Below, piece after piece: positions 1 through 8,297 of a stretch of DNA of 64,000 bases. A program made the position numbers and the translations under genes. Within the stretch, counting starts at the first letter, position 1. The number at the start of each line of letters is the position of its first letter. Location: positions 983,032 through 1,047,031 of the forward strand of contig NZ_QSNT01000001.1 in assembly GCF_009498525.1 (NCBI RefSeq). Reading direction: 5' to 3'. The stretch is from Rhizobium sp. ICMP 5592 (GTDB lineage: Bacteria > Pseudomonadota > Alphaproteobacteria > Rhizobiales > Rhizobiaceae). The notes below the pieces were generated by a model that ran no database searches, was not told where the DNA came from, and saw only the letters and a program-made list of their open reading frames with translations.

Positions 1-118
1 AGCCCGACGGGCCGACGAGGACGACGAATTCGCCATCGGCGATATCGACGCTGATATCATGGATGACCTTGACCTGACCGAAGCGCTTCTGGATGTTCTG
101 TATGTTCACGGGTGCCAT
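1..118 (-). CDS. ABC transporter ATP-binding protein, N-terminal fragment (cut by window edge)
   Basis: Only the first 39 or so codons lie in the window; the gene continues off the left edge. The visible protein begins MAPVNIQNIQKRFGQV and runs into the start of a Walker A loop (LVGPSG), the usual opening of MalK/UgpC-type sugar-importer ATPases. It follows the two permease genes on the same strand, 25 bp downstream of the MalG-like permease, so it should supply the ATPase subunit that energises this importer at the inner face of the cytoplasmic membrane. The truncation is a window artefact, not a broken gene. The ATPase family is clear; the substrate is not. Confidence 0.85.
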   Translation of the reverse strand, partial: MAPVNIQNIQKRFGQVKVIHDISVDIADGEFVVLVGPSG

Positions 119-143
119 GATTGGATCCTGTTCGAAAGGGAGT

Positions 144-968
144 TCAGCCGCCCTTGACGGCACCGGCGGTGAGGCCGGCAACGATCTGCTTCTGGGCAAA
201 TATGGTGAGAACCAGCACCGGTAGCGTCACGATCAGCGCGGCGGCCGCCAACGGCCCCCAGCTTACCTGCTCGAAGGACAGCATGTTGTAGACGGCAACC
301 GGCAAGGTGCGCGTCTCGCGGCTGGCAAGCACGATGCCGAAGACGAAATTGTTCCAGGAGAAGATGACCGAGAGGATGAAGGCAACGACGATCCCAGGCT
401 TGGCGATCGGGAGCGCCACTAGCCGGAAGACCTGCCACGGCGTCGCGCCGTCGATGCTGGCGGCCTCCTCAAGCTCCATCGGCGTGGTCTCGAAATAGCC
501 GATCATGATCCAGACGACGATCGGGACCGTCACGACGAGATGGATGATGATCTGCGGCCAGAGTGTCCCCAGCAGGTTCAGCCACTGGAAGAGCAGGAAC
601 AGCGGGATGAGGAAGGAGAGGCCGGGTGTCATGCGGGCGATCATGATGACGACCGCCGATTTCTCCGCCTTCAGCCGCGCAATGCCATAGCCGGCGGGAA
701 CGCCGATCAAAAGAGCAAGCAAGGTTGCGGCTCCGGTTACCAGAATGGAATTCCAGAAATAGAGGAAGAAATTGTTCTCCTCGAAAACCTTGGCGTAGTT
801 CGACCAGGCAAACCGGTCGGGAATGAAGATTGGCGGATAGGCGCCGTTGTCGATTTCGTATTTCAGCGAGAGCGAGATCATCCACAGGAAGAACAGGACC
901 ACCGGCGAAATCATCACCAGCGCCACGAAGAAAAGACCGATCTTGTCGAGCGTCTTGCGTTTCATCAT
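144..968 (-). CDS. Sugar ABC transporter permease, MalG type
   Basis: 274-residue inner-membrane protein with about six hydrophobic segments and the cytoplasmic EAA loop (MELEEAASIDGATPWQVF, near residue 190), which docks on the ATPase. Family and length fit the MalG/CUT1 permeases. The start ATG overlaps the stop of the upstream permease as ATGA and is preceded by GGAGA, so the two permeases are translationally coupled. An in-frame ATG one codon later is an equally possible start. With the preceding permease it forms the membrane channel. The substrate cannot be read from sequence; the neighbouring DHDPS-family enzyme suggests a sugar acid or similar keto-acid precursor, which is inference. 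Confidence 0.93.
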   Translation of the reverse strand: MMKRKTLDKIGLFFVALVMISPVVLFFLWMISLSLKYEIDNGAYPPIFIPDRFAWSNYAKVFEENNFFLYFWNSILVTGAATLLALLIGVPAGYGIARLKAEKSAVVIMIARMTPGLSFLIPLFLLFQWLNLLGTLWPQIIIHLVVTVPIVVWIMIGYFETTPMELEEAASIDGATPWQVFRLVALPIAKPGIVVAFILSVIFSWNNFVFGIVLASRETRTLPVAVYNMLSFEQVSWGPLAAAALIVTLPVLVLTIFAQKQIVAGLTAGAVKGG

Positions 969-1903
969 CGTGTCTCCGTGTCCGACCAGTTCGCGCGCTG
1001 TCTCGCCATCAGGAGGACGAAGGAGAGTGCGACGATGAGGATGAAGAAGACGACCGCCATGGCCGAGCCGTAGCCGATGTCGTAGTAGGAAAAGGCGGTG
1101 TTGTAGAGGTAGATGTTGATCGTCTCGGAGGCCGTTCCCGGCCCGCCCTGCGTCATCGCATAGATGATGTCGAAGCTCTTGACCGCATCGATGCTGCGAA
1201 TGATGACGGCGATCATCAGGAAGGGCGCGATCATCGGCAGGGTGAGATAGCGGAACTTCTGCCAGACATTGGCACCGTCGATTTCGGCGCTTTCATAGGG
1301 TTCGCGCGGGACGGCGGCGAGACCGCCGAGCACGATCAGCATGACGAGCGGCGTCCATTGCCACGTCTCGACCAGCACCAGAGACGGGATGACGCTCACC
1401 TGATTGTAGATCCACTCTTGCGGGCCGATGCCGACGAAGGACAGGAGATAGTTGAGCACGCCGAGCTGGGGATGAAGCATCATCGTCCAGACGAGGGCGA
1501 TAGCGACAGGTGTTGCCATCATCGGCATGACGAAAATGCCGCGCAGGAAACCGCGCAAGGGAAACTCCGCATCGAAGATCAGGGCGGCAAGGGTCCCCAG
1601 GAAAACCGGCGCGATGACGGAAAGGCCCGTATAGAGCACCGTATGCCACAGCGCTTCCCAGAAGCGGGCGTCGGTCGCCAGGCGGGCGTAATTGGCAAAG
1701 CCCGCAAAGCTCTGGGATTGCCCGAGCGTCCAGCTATTCACGCTCATCCATAGGGTAAAGACCCACGGAAAGACGATGACCGCGGCGATGACCACCAGGG
1801 CCGGAATGACAAAGGGCCAATAGTTGGGAACAAGCCCTCTTCTGGGCTTGCTCCTCGTCTTGACGGCGGTCGCCGTGGTATTTTCGATGCTCACGGACGC
1901 CAT
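965..1903 (-). CDS. Sugar ABC transporter permease, MalF type
   Basis: 312-residue inner-membrane permease of the MalF/UgpA kind, with a basic cytoplasmic N-terminus followed by six predicted hydrophobic segments and an EAA-like loop (EPYESAEIDGANVWQKF) near residue 210. I chose the ATG at 1903, which overlaps the stop of the solute-binding-protein gene by one base (TGATG) and has GAGGGG just upstream. A GTG one codon earlier is possible. It pairs with the MalG-type permease downstream. Unlike most other importer operons in this window, there is no spacer or stem-loop between the binding-protein gene and this permease. Confidence 0.93.
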   Translation of the reverse strand: MASVSIENTTATAVKTRSKPRRGLVPNYWPFVIPALVVIAAVIVFPWVFTLWMSVNSWTLGQSQSFAGFANYARLATDARFWEALWHTVLYTGLSVIAPVFLGTLAALIFDAEFPLRGFLRGIFVMPMMATPVAIALVWTMMLHPQLGVLNYLLSFVGIGPQEWIYNQVSVIPSLVLVETWQWTPLVMLIVLGGLAAVPREPYESAEIDGANVWQKFRYLTLPMIAPFLMIAVIIRSIDAVKSFDIIYAMTQGGPGTASETINIYLYNTAFSYYDIGYGSAMAVVFFILIVALSFVLLMARQRANWSDTETR

Positions 1904-3234
1904 CACCCCTCGCTTCGCGCCAGCACCGGCTCGAACTGCGCGGTTGCGTTCTTCAGCTCGCTTGCCGGATCCGCGCCGCCGATCATGTTGGTGAGCGCTA
2001 CGCCGTAGATGTCGCGGAACTCGGTGACCGGGATGATGACGGGCAGGCCGAGCGCCGAGACCTTGCCGGAACCGACGACGGCATCCAGCCAGGCCCCAGG
2101 CATCTTGACGCCTTCACGGACCTTCTTGTCCTCAAGGACGGACTGGCGGAACGGCACGCCGGCGCCGGCCTGCAGCAGTCGTGCGCCCATGTCGTGCGAG
2201 ATCACCCATTGGCAGAAGAGATAGGCGGCTTCCTTCTTCTGGCTGGCCGCCGTCACGCCGATGCCGTCGCCGAAGGTGGCGGCGGCTTGTCCAGCAGGCC
2301 CCTTGGGGATGACGCTATAACCGACCTGGCCGACGACGCGGGACTTCTCCGGGTTTTCGATCGGCGGCGCAAAGCCGACGCCGTCGAACCACATGCCGAT
2401 CTTGCCCTGCAGGAAGGCGGATTGGGACTCGGCCCAGTTGAAGCCCGAGACGCCGGGAGGTGCGGCCTTGGTCATCAGACGCTGATAAAGCTTGGCAGCC
2501 TCCACCGCTTCCGGCGAGGTGGTGCGCAATTTGCCGTCCGCAGACAGCGGCGTTATGCCATAGCCGAGCATGAAGGCCGTCCAGACCGGGGTATTGGCAT
2601 TCTTCAGGCCGCGGGCGACAAAGCCGTAGGTGTTGGTCGATTTGTCGGTCAGCGCTTCGGCCGCCTTGGCCATGTCCTCGAAGGTCTCAGGGTAGGCGAG
2701 CCCCTTCTTTTCGAAGAGCGTCTTGTTCCAGTAGACGATCCAGTAGTCGACAGAGAAGGGCAGGGAGCGCAGGACGCCGTTGGAATCCTTGGCGAATTTC
2801 AAGCCCGCTTCCGCAAAGTCGCCTTCGACCAGCGATGGGTCGGTCAGGGACGGATCCTTCAGGAAGCCGCTGATATCGGCGAGCCAGCCGCCCTTTTCGA
2901 ACTGGCGCTTCTGCACATGATAGCTCAGATGCACCACGTCGAAGCTTGGCTTTCCGGAGCTGAGTTCGATCGTCGTCTTCTGGCGCTGCTGCTGTTCCGG
3001 CGTTGCCTCGGCGTTGACCTTGATGCCGGTCAGTGCCTCGAACTCGCTGAGGTACTTGATGATGATTTCGCTGCGCGGGCTCTTGACCAGATTGACTTCC
3101 AGCGTTGTTCCGGAAAAGCGCTTCCAGTCCACGGCTGCCGATGCGGTGCGGACACCGAGCAGGCCCGCTGCACCCAAGGCTGCCGTGCCCGCCATGAAAT
3201 GGCGGCGTGTGGGATTGATGAATGACGATGACAT
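1903..3234 (-). CDS. Extracellular solute-binding protein, Tat-exported (sugar ABC importer)
   Basis: 443-residue periplasmic binding protein of the SBP_bac_1 (family 1) type. The N-terminus has a twin-arginine signal: TRRHFMAG at residues 9-16, then a hydrophobic stretch ending ASA near residue 33. Most sugar-binding proteins use Sec, so Tat export hints that it folds, perhaps with a cofactor, before export. I chose the ATG at 3234 because it has a strong GGAGGAGG ribosome site; an in-frame ATG at 3285 would bury the Tat motif behind 17 extra residues. It sits between the GntR gene and the permeases and should set the specificity of the importer. Confidence 0.92.
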   Translation of the reverse strand: MSSSFINPTRRHFMAGTAALGAAGLLGVRTASAAVDWKRFSGTTLEVNLVKSPRSEIIIKYLSEFEALTGIKVNAEATPEQQQRQKTTIELSSGKPSFDVVHLSYHVQKRQFEKGGWLADISGFLKDPSLTDPSLVEGDFAEAGLKFAKDSNGVLRSLPFSVDYWIVYWNKTLFEKKGLAYPETFEDMAKAAEALTDKSTNTYGFVARGLKNANTPVWTAFMLGYGITPLSADGKLRTTSPEAVEAAKLYQRLMTKAAPPGVSGFNWAESQSAFLQGKIGMWFDGVGFAPPIENPEKSRVVGQVGYSVIPKGPAGQAAATFGDGIGVTAASQKKEAAYLFCQWVISHDMGARLLQAGAGVPFRQSVLEDKKVREGVKMPGAWLDAVVGSGKVSALGLPVIIPVTEFRDIYGVALTNMIGGADPASELKNATAQFEPVLARSEG

Positions 3235-3285
3235 GTTGTTCCTCCTCCTTTGGCCGAAAATCTCCTCATTCGCGGCCTGTTTCAT

Positions 3286-3945
3286 TCAAATCTTCAATGC
3301 GCGGTCTCTTGCCCCGTTGATGTGCGAAACGAGAGATGCGACGGCGTCTTCCGCCGATCGTCTTTGGATGGCTTCAAGCACCTTGATATGTTCGACCATG
3401 ACCGGCCCGACATGTCCGTTGATCCGGAAACGGTCCTGGCTGATCAACCGCATCTTGATCGAGTTGACGCGGTAGGCGTTCGAAATAATGGTGTTGCCGA
3501 GTGCATCGATAAAGGCGTCATGCATGCCCCAATCGACCGATTGCGCATGGAGTTCGAGTTCTTGCGACGTATCGCCGGCCTGGATGGCATCGGCAATATC
3601 GCGGTGCTGCTTCAAGAGCGCGGCAATGGTTTCGTCCGAAGCCGAACGGGTGAAGAGCGCGACGGCTTCCTTCTCCAGAAAGATGCGCAGCTGAAACGCT
3701 TCGCGGATAAGGTCGAGATCGATATGGGCAATCTGCAGACCACGCTGCGGCACGGTCTTGATCAGGCCTTCGGCTTCCAGCCGTGGGATCAACTCGCGAA
3801 TGGCGCCGAGCGGCAGGCCGGTCAGCTCCACGAGCCTGCGCTGCGAGACGAATTCGCCGGGCCGGACATCACGGGCAAGCAGATGCTGGGTAAAGCTTGC
3901 ATAGGCTTTTTCCCGCAACGTCGGCTGCTCGTTCATGCCGTCCAT
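3286..3945 (-). CDS. GntR-family transcriptional regulator
   Basis: 219-residue DNA-binding regulator. A winged helix-turn-helix fills about residues 5-70 (FVSQRRLVELTGLPLGAIRE is the recognition helix region) and an all-helical FCD-like effector domain follows. I chose the ATG at 3945, which has GGGAGGGGG seven bases upstream; the open frame extends 44 codons further back but without a ribosome site. It lies inside the operon, 25 bp after the DHDPS-family gene and just before the binding-protein gene, so it is co-transcribed and probably autoregulatory. The likely operator is the palindrome at 4887-4911. Effector unknown, perhaps the imported sugar acid or its aldol product. Confidence 0.9.
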   Translation of the reverse strand: MDGMNEQPTLREKAYASFTQHLLARDVRPGEFVSQRRLVELTGLPLGAIRELIPRLEAEGLIKTVPQRGLQIAHIDLDLIREAFQLRIFLEKEAVALFTRSASDETIAALLKQHRDIADAIQAGDTSQELELHAQSVDWGMHDAFIDALGNTIISNAYRVNSIKMRLISQDRFRINGHVGPVMVEHIKVLEAIQRRSAEDAVASLVSHINGARDRALKI

Positions 3946-3970
3946 TCGTCCCCCTCCCTGTCCGGTTCGC

Positions 3971-4855
3971 CTAAGCGGCTTTGGATCTGAAAAGCGCGTT
4001 GAATGCGCCGGCCAGATGATTCCGTCCTTCGCCGGATATTGAAACCAGCGGCGGTCGAACTGCAAGCCAGATTTCATCTCCGGAGAGTTGCGCCACCATG
4101 ACCTTGACCGCTGCCGTCACGGGAAATTTCAGCAATTCCTGGACAAAATCCTCGACGCGCGGGTCATCCTTCCCGTCTTCAGCCATGAGCCGGACTTCAT
4201 GGGGCACGAAATTCGCCATCCCTGAAATCGCGCCCTGGCCGCCCAGCCGAACGCCCCTGGCCAGGTGGCGCTCGTCGCCGATCAGGATGATGAGATCGCT
4301 ATGCGCCGCCAGAAGCGCCTCCGTGTAAGGCCAATCGCCGGAGGAATCCTTGACGCCGGTGACAATGCCGGGAAAGGCGCTGCGCAGCCGGCCGATCAGC
4401 GCCACGGAGAGCGGCACCATGGTGACGGAGGGGATGTTGTAGACGATGATGTCGCGGGCCTTGTCCGCGAGCCGCGCAAAGACTGCCGAGAACCAGCGAA
4501 ACAGGCCTTCGTCGCTGACGTTCTTGAAATAGAAAGGCGGTGCCAGCAGGATATTGCGCACGCCCTTGGAAAGCGCCGCTCCGGCTTGGGCGGCGGCATC
4601 TTCGACGGAATCTGCCATGACGCCGACGATGATGCGGTTTGGTTCTATCCCCAGATCGAGGAAGGCGTCGAGCACCTGTTCACGCTCCTGCGTGCCGATC
4701 GAGGATCCCTCGCCGGTGGTGCCGAAGAGCGTCACGCTCGAGCATCCCGAGGCAAGGCTCAGTTTGGCCTGCTTGATCATTGGGCCAATGGCGATGTCGC
4801 CGTTGTTGTCGAAGGGGGTTGTGAGCGCGACCGATAGGCCAAATTTCTGCGACAA
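3971..4855 (-). CDS. DHDPS/NAL-family aldolase or dehydratase
   Basis: 294-residue class I Schiff-base TIM-barrel enzyme. The signature elements are visible: TTGEG near residue 45, YNIP near 140 and the Schiff-base lysine K169 in GVKDSSG. Family members condense or cleave pyruvate-containing compounds (dihydrodipicolinate synthase, N-acetylneuraminate lyase, keto-deoxy sugar-acid aldolases). Location with a sugar-type importer suggests a catabolic aldolase or dehydratase rather than lysine synthesis. The start is a TTG eight bases after GGGAGG. An ATG lies between that site and the TTG but in another frame (positions 4860-4862), giving an overlapping nonsense frame. First gene of the minus-strand operon. 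Confidence 0.9.
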   Translation of the reverse strand: MSQKFGLSVALTTPFDNNGDIAIGPMIKQAKLSLASGCSSVTLFGTTGEGSSIGTQEREQVLDAFLDLGIEPNRIIVGVMADSVEDAAAQAGAALSKGVRNILLAPPFYFKNVSDEGLFRWFSAVFARLADKARDIIVYNIPSVTMVPLSVALIGRLRSAFPGIVTGVKDSSGDWPYTEALLAAHSDLIILIGDERHLARGVRLGGQGAISGMANFVPHEVRLMAEDGKDDPRVEDFVQELLKFPVTAAVKVMVAQLSGDEIWLAVRPPLVSISGEGRNHLAGAFNALFRSKAA

Positions 4856-4886
4856 GTTCCATTCCTCCCAGATGTGTTGTCAGTAC

Positions 4887-4911
4887 ATACAGACTAACAT
4901 GTTAGTTGTAT
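4887..4911. promoter_or_regulatory. Palindromic operator candidate for the adjacent GntR regulator
   Basis: A perfect 14-bp palindrome, ACTAACATGTTAGT (4893-4906), is flanked by a second pair of arms, ATACA (4887-4891) and TGTAT (4907-4911), with one extra base on the left side. It lies in the 246-bp divergent region between the DHDPS-family gene and the M20 peptidase, about 35 bp above the TTG start of the former. Size and position fit a GntR-family operator for the regulator at 3286-3945. It could control both directions. Binding is inferred. Confidence 0.65.
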
Positions 4912-5101
4912 AGCCTGAATCTTCTGCCCACGCCGAAGCGTGAAAAAATGTCGCGGGGAAAGCCTGTCCAGGGCGGAGTCGCTGCGATCCGGCACCTTGA
5001 TGACGGGCCGGTTGATGTTACGATGCCCCGAAATCGTAGCCGGCGGCGACCCTCTCCCAAACCCTGCAAATGCCGCTTTTCCCATAGCCAGGAATACCCA
5101 A

Positions 5102-6517
5102 ATGCCAAAGCCCACCAACGATCAGATCGAAGCAGTGCTTTCTCATGTCGATCAGACAATGGATCAGAGCCTGCAGCGGCTCTTTGATCTCATCCGTATC
5201 CCCAGCGTTTCCACGGATCCCGCCTATCGTGATCACTGCCGCCGGGCTGCCGAATGGCTTTCAAGCGATCTGGCCTCGATCGGCTTTGATGCATCGGTGC
5301 GCGACACCACCGGCCATCCGATGGTTGTCGGCCATGAAAAACGGGCCGGTGGGCCGCATGTTCTCTTTTATGGCCATTACGACGTCCAGCCGGTCGATCC
5401 GCTACCGCTTTGGAAGACCGACCCTTTCGAGCCCGTCCTGCAACCGATGGAAAACGGAGACACCGCGATCGTCGCGCGCGGCGCCTCCGATGACAAGGGA
5501 CAGTTGATGACCTTCGTCGAGGCTTGCCGCGCATGGAAATCCGTGACCGGAACGCTGCCCATTCAGATCAGCATCCTCTTCGAAGGGGAGGAAGAGGCCG
5601 GCAGCCCCAGCCTTGCTCCCTTCCTCGACAAGACAGCGTCAGAGCTTGCCGCCGACAGCGTGCTGGTCTGCGATACCGACATGTGGGACCACGACACGCC
5701 GGCCGTGACGACCATGCTGCGTGGCCTCGTCAGCCAGGAAATCGAAATCACCTGCGCCGATCGCGACCTGCACTCCGGCATGTTCGGCAATGCCGCCCGC
5801 AATGCGCTGCAGGTCCTGTCGGATATCGTTGCCAGCCTGCGTACGCCGGATGGCGGCGTGGCGATCGCCGGTTTTTACGACGGTGTTCGGGAATTGCCCG
5901 AGGCTGTGAGGGCGCAGTGGAAAAGCCTGCCCTTCGATGAAGATGGCTTCCTGCGAGACATCGGCCTTTCGATCCCTGCAGGAGAGAAGGGACGTTCCAT
6001 CCTCGAACAGGTCTGGGCGAGGCCGAGCTGCGAGATCAACGGCATGAGCGGCGGCTATACCGGCGATGGCTTCAAGACGGTCATTCCGGCAAAAGCTAGC
6101 GCCAAGATTTCCTTCCGCCTGGTCGAGGGGCAAGATCCCGTCTCTATCCGTGACGCGTTCCAGGCGCATGTGCGGGCGTGCATTCCGTCGGACTGCTCGG
6201 TCAGTTTCAAGGAATATGGTCTGGCGCCGGCCACCACCATGCCGCTCGACAGCCCGTTTCTGCGCAAGACGCTGGAAGCGCTGACCACCGAATGGCAGCG
6301 CGAGGCAGCTCTTGCCGGCACCGGCGGCTCTATCCCGATCATCGGCGAGTTCAAGCGACGCCTCGGCTGTGATGCGCTCCTGGTCGGCTTTGCCCGTTTC
6401 GATAATCGGATCCACAGCCCGAACGAGAAATACGACCTTTCGAGCTTTCATAAGGGCATTCGTTCCTGGGTGCGTATCCTCGCGTCCTTTTGCGAGATCG
6501 AACAAGCGGCGTCTTGA
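5102..6517 (+). CDS. M20-family metallopeptidase (dipeptidase/deacylase)
   Basis: 471-residue cytoplasmic zinc hydrolase of the M20/ArgE/DapE family. Metal and catalytic residues are visible: GHYDVQPVDP (first zinc His and catalytic Asp, near residue 97), a bridging Asp in GASDDKGQ, the Glu-Glu pair in FEGEEEAGSPS, and a late His in RIHSPNEKYD. A dimerisation (lid) domain sits between about residues 210 and 370. I chose the ATG at 5102, with AGGA upstream; a longer frame from 4940 lacks conservation-like composition. It is transcribed away from the importer operon and shares its control region, so it may process a peptide- or acyl-linked form of the imported compound. The exact substrate is unknown. 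Confidence 0.9.
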   Translation: MPKPTNDQIEAVLSHVDQTMDQSLQRLFDLIRIPSVSTDPAYRDHCRRAAEWLSSDLASIGFDASVRDTTGHPMVVGHEKRAGGPHVLFYGHYDVQPVDPLPLWKTDPFEPVLQPMENGDTAIVARGASDDKGQLMTFVEACRAWKSVTGTLPIQISILFEGEEEAGSPSLAPFLDKTASELAADSVLVCDTDMWDHDTPAVTTMLRGLVSQEIEITCADRDLHSGMFGNAARNALQVLSDIVASLRTPDGGVAIAGFYDGVRELPEAVRAQWKSLPFDEDGFLRDIGLSIPAGEKGRSILEQVWARPSCEINGMSGGYTGDGFKTVIPAKASAKISFRLVEGQDPVSIRDAFQAHVRACIPSDCSVSFKEYGLAPATTMPLDSPFLRKTLEALTTEWQREAALAGTGGSIPIIGEFKRRLGCDALLVGFARFDNRIHSPNEKYDLSSFHKGIRSWVRILASFCEIEQAAS

Positions 6518-6558
6518 ACCGATGTCGTGGCTTGCACTTTCCTAAAAATCGACGGAGT

Positions 6559-6580
6559 ACGACCGACGGATTTCGGTCGT
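6559..6580 (+). terminator. Stem-loop after the M20 peptidase gene
   Basis: Perfect 8-bp stem ACGACCGA / TCGGTCGT with a 6-nt loop, 41 bp after the peptidase stop codon. There is no run of T after it, so it is either a weak intrinsic terminator or an RNA 3'-end protector. It separates the peptidase from the sigma-factor operon. Confidence 0.5.
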
Positions 6581-6709
6581 CCGGCCGTTAAAGCCGAAAT
6601 GCGTCCATTCGCTTTTGAAGGAAAAAACTGGCCTGTCGGAGAGATCGCGAGCATATGGCCTGGGGTCGTCCAGTCTGATCGACGGGTTCAAGACCCTTGT
6701 CATTGGCAA

Positions 6710-6734
6710 GGAACAGGCGTGCTATGGGGGCGTC
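6710..6734 (+). promoter_or_regulatory. ECF-type promoter candidate upstream of the sigma-factor gene
   Basis: GGAAC at 6710-6714, a 16-bp spacer, then CGTC at 6731-6734. This matches the GGAAC-N16/17-CGT arrangement recognised by many RpoE-like ECF sigma factors. It lies 30 bp before the chosen start of the sigma gene, leaving a leader of about 20-25 nt, which suggests autoregulation. Short matches occur by chance, so this is a candidate only. Confidence 0.5.
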
Positions 6735-6763
6735 GCGCGAAACCCGGATGGTGGCGATTGGCA

Positions 6764-7336
6764 ATGAATTGGGATCGCTCACCCAAAGATGGTGATCCGG
6801 ACGAGGATCTGCTTGGCCGCGTTGCAGCCGGTGATGTCAAGGCAACCCGCGTCCTGATATCGCGCCAATTACCACGCATTCTGGCTGTCGCAACGCGTAT
6901 GCTTGGTGATGCGAGCGAAGCCGAGGATGTGGCGCAGGAAACATTCCTGCGCGTCTGGCGCAACGCCGGCGGCTGGCAGCAGCGCAATGCGCGTTTCAGC
7001 ACTTGGATCCATCGGGTCGCGATCAATCTCTGCTACGACCGCCTGCGGCGCCGCAAGCATGTGCTCACTGAGGATCCGCCTGATATTCCTTATGAGGGTC
7101 CCGCGCCGGATGCCGGCCTGTTGAGCGAAGACGATCCGGGCAGGCGCGTGGAGCGAGCCATGCAGATGATCGCGCCGCGTCAGCGGGAAGCGATCATTCT
7201 GGTTTACTATCAGGCGATGTCGAACGCGGAGGCGGCCGCGATCATGGAGGTCAGCGTGGACGCATTGGAAAGCCTGCTCGCGCGCGGAAGGCGCTCACTG
7301 CAAACGCTGTTGTTGAAGGAGCGGATCGATGACTGA
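6764..7336 (+). CDS. ECF-family RNA polymerase sigma factor
   Basis: 190-residue group IV sigma factor. Region 2 spans about residues 25-95, with the typical SEAEDVAQETFLRVWRN core at 51-67 and FSTWIHRVAINLCYD at 78-92. Region 4 spans about 130-185 (PRQREAIILVYYQAMSNAEA). It redirects RNA polymerase to a small set of promoters. The ATG at 6764 gives the usual family length; the open frame runs back to 6527 but that extension shows no domain. It overlaps the next gene by 8 bp. The downstream one-TM protein and CnrX-like sensor suggest control by a membrane/periplasmic metal- or stress-sensing pair, as in the CnrYXH scheme. Confidence 0.9.
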   Translation: MNWDRSPKDGDPDEDLLGRVAAGDVKATRVLISRQLPRILAVATRMLGDASEAEDVAQETFLRVWRNAGGWQQRNARFSTWIHRVAINLCYDRLRRRKHVLTEDPPDIPYEGPAPDAGLLSEDDPGRRVERAMQMIAPRQREAIILVYYQAMSNAEAAAIMEVSVDALESLLARGRRSLQTLLLKERIDD

Positions 7337-7778
7337 ACATGTCGAGACGGCCATGAATGCCGACCGATTTGCCGCCCTGGCCGCGGCATATGGCGGTGCG
7401 ATCGATCGGTGGCCCGAAGAGGAGCGCGCTTCGGCCGAGATCTTCGCAAAGACCCCAGCGGGAGCATCCGCACTCGCGGCCGCCGGCGGGCTGGATCATC
7501 TGCTCGACGCCTATGCGCTAAGGGCAAGGAATGATGGTCTCGCGGATCGGATTCTCGCGCGCCTTACCCGCCGGTCCCGAATGCGCAGGTGGTTTCGCTT
7601 TTCCTCCGCCGGCATCGGTCTCGTTGGCGTGGGCGTTGCCGGAGCGCTGGCGGGGAGCATTGCCATCGCCATTCTCGCGCCAAACGTAGCATCCGACACG
7701 ACCGTCACCACGGACCGGACCGCCACTGTTTTCGGCGATATCGGAACCGACGAGAATGTGACACAGGACACCCAATGA
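7329..7778 (+). CDS. One-TM membrane protein, probable anti-sigma factor
   Basis: 149-residue protein with a soluble acidic/helical N-terminal part (residues 1-85), a single long glycine- and alanine-rich membrane segment at about 92-117, and a short Thr/Asp-rich tail expected in the periplasm. It overlaps the sigma gene by 8 bp and the next gene by 4 bp (ATGA), so all three are co-translated. By position and topology it would hold the sigma factor at the membrane, like CnrY. I do not see a clear zinc-binding HxxxCxxC motif of the ZAS class, so the anti-sigma role rests on context. Confidence 0.7.
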   Translation: MTEHVETAMNADRFAALAAAYGGAIDRWPEEERASAEIFAKTPAGASALAAAGGLDHLLDAYALRARNDGLADRILARLTRRSRMRRWFRFSSAGIGLVGVGVAGALAGSIAIAILAPNVASDTTVTTDRTATVFGDIGTDENVTQDTQ

Positions 7779-8224
7779 CAGACCGCGGCTTTCGGATATT
7801 CGTCCTATCTCTATTGGTGCTGAACACCTTCCTGATCGGCGCTTTGGCGGGTGGCGGACTGACTTGGATCAGCAGCACGCAGACTCACGTCGAGACGCTG
7901 CCGCTTGCCGGCGAGCAGCTTCCCTCCGGACAGAAAAAAGCCTTCCGTCAGGCGCTCAGCGATGCGCGCAAGGCGGAGCGCCCAAGCGTACTGGAATCTC
8001 AGCAGGCGAAAATAGACGCTGCTTCCCTTCTGGGGCAGCCGACCCTCGATACCGAGGCGCTGTCTGCTGCATTGGCGAGAGCCCGCAACGCCGATATGGC
8101 CCTGCGCGCAAAGCTTGAGCAGCGCGCCGTCGATTTTGCCGCCACGCTGTCTTATGACGAACGGCGTGCGCTCGCGGAAAGCCTGATCCGCCGTAGCGTC
8201 CCGAAACCCGCTGCCGCAAAATGA
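7775..8224 (+). CDS. Periplasmic metal-sensor-like protein (CnrX/Metal_resist type)
   Basis: 149 residues: a membrane anchor at about 7-28, then an all-alpha periplasmic domain with amphipathic helices (QKKAFRQALSDARKAERPSV, LARARNADMALRAKLEQRAVDFAATL, LSYDERRALAESL). This is the build of the Spy/CnrX/ZraP-like metal-resistance family. It starts on the ATG that overlaps the upstream stop as ATGA. CnrX needs His/Glu/Met metal ligands; I see few His residues here, so the ligand may not be a metal. It most likely signals through the one-TM protein to the sigma factor. Confidence 0.75.
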   Translation: MTDRGFRIFVLSLLVLNTFLIGALAGGGLTWISSTQTHVETLPLAGEQLPSGQKKAFRQALSDARKAERPSVLESQQAKIDAASLLGQPTLDTEALSAALARARNADMALRAKLEQRAVDFAATLSYDERRALAESLIRRSVPKPAAAK

Positions 8225-8233
8225 TCACATTTG

Positions 8234-8253
8234 CCGGCCGACGGATCGGCCGG
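8234..8253 (+). terminator. Stem-loop after the metal-sensor gene
   Basis: Perfect 8-bp GC-rich stem CCGGCCGA / TCGGCCGG with a CGGA tetraloop, 9 bp after the sensor stop. No strong T-run follows. It may separate the sigma operon from the DUF1800/DUF1501 pair or only attenuate readthrough. Confidence 0.5.
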
Positions 8254-8297
8254 TTGCCTGCGTTTAACGGGTAGTTGACGCAGGAGTTGGCAAGGAC

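Noticed and set aside
4680..4862. ATG-initiated frame starting just after the GGGAGG used by the DHDPS-family gene
   Set aside because: The protein has no family features and stays inside the DHDPS-family gene. The TTG frame at 4855 carries TTGE, YNIP and K169.
6527..6763. Upstream extension of the sigma-factor frame (79 codons)
   Set aside because: No sigma region lies in it, it would contain the terminator-like hairpin at 6559-6580 and the GGAAC/CGTC promoter candidate, and it makes the protein longer than family members.
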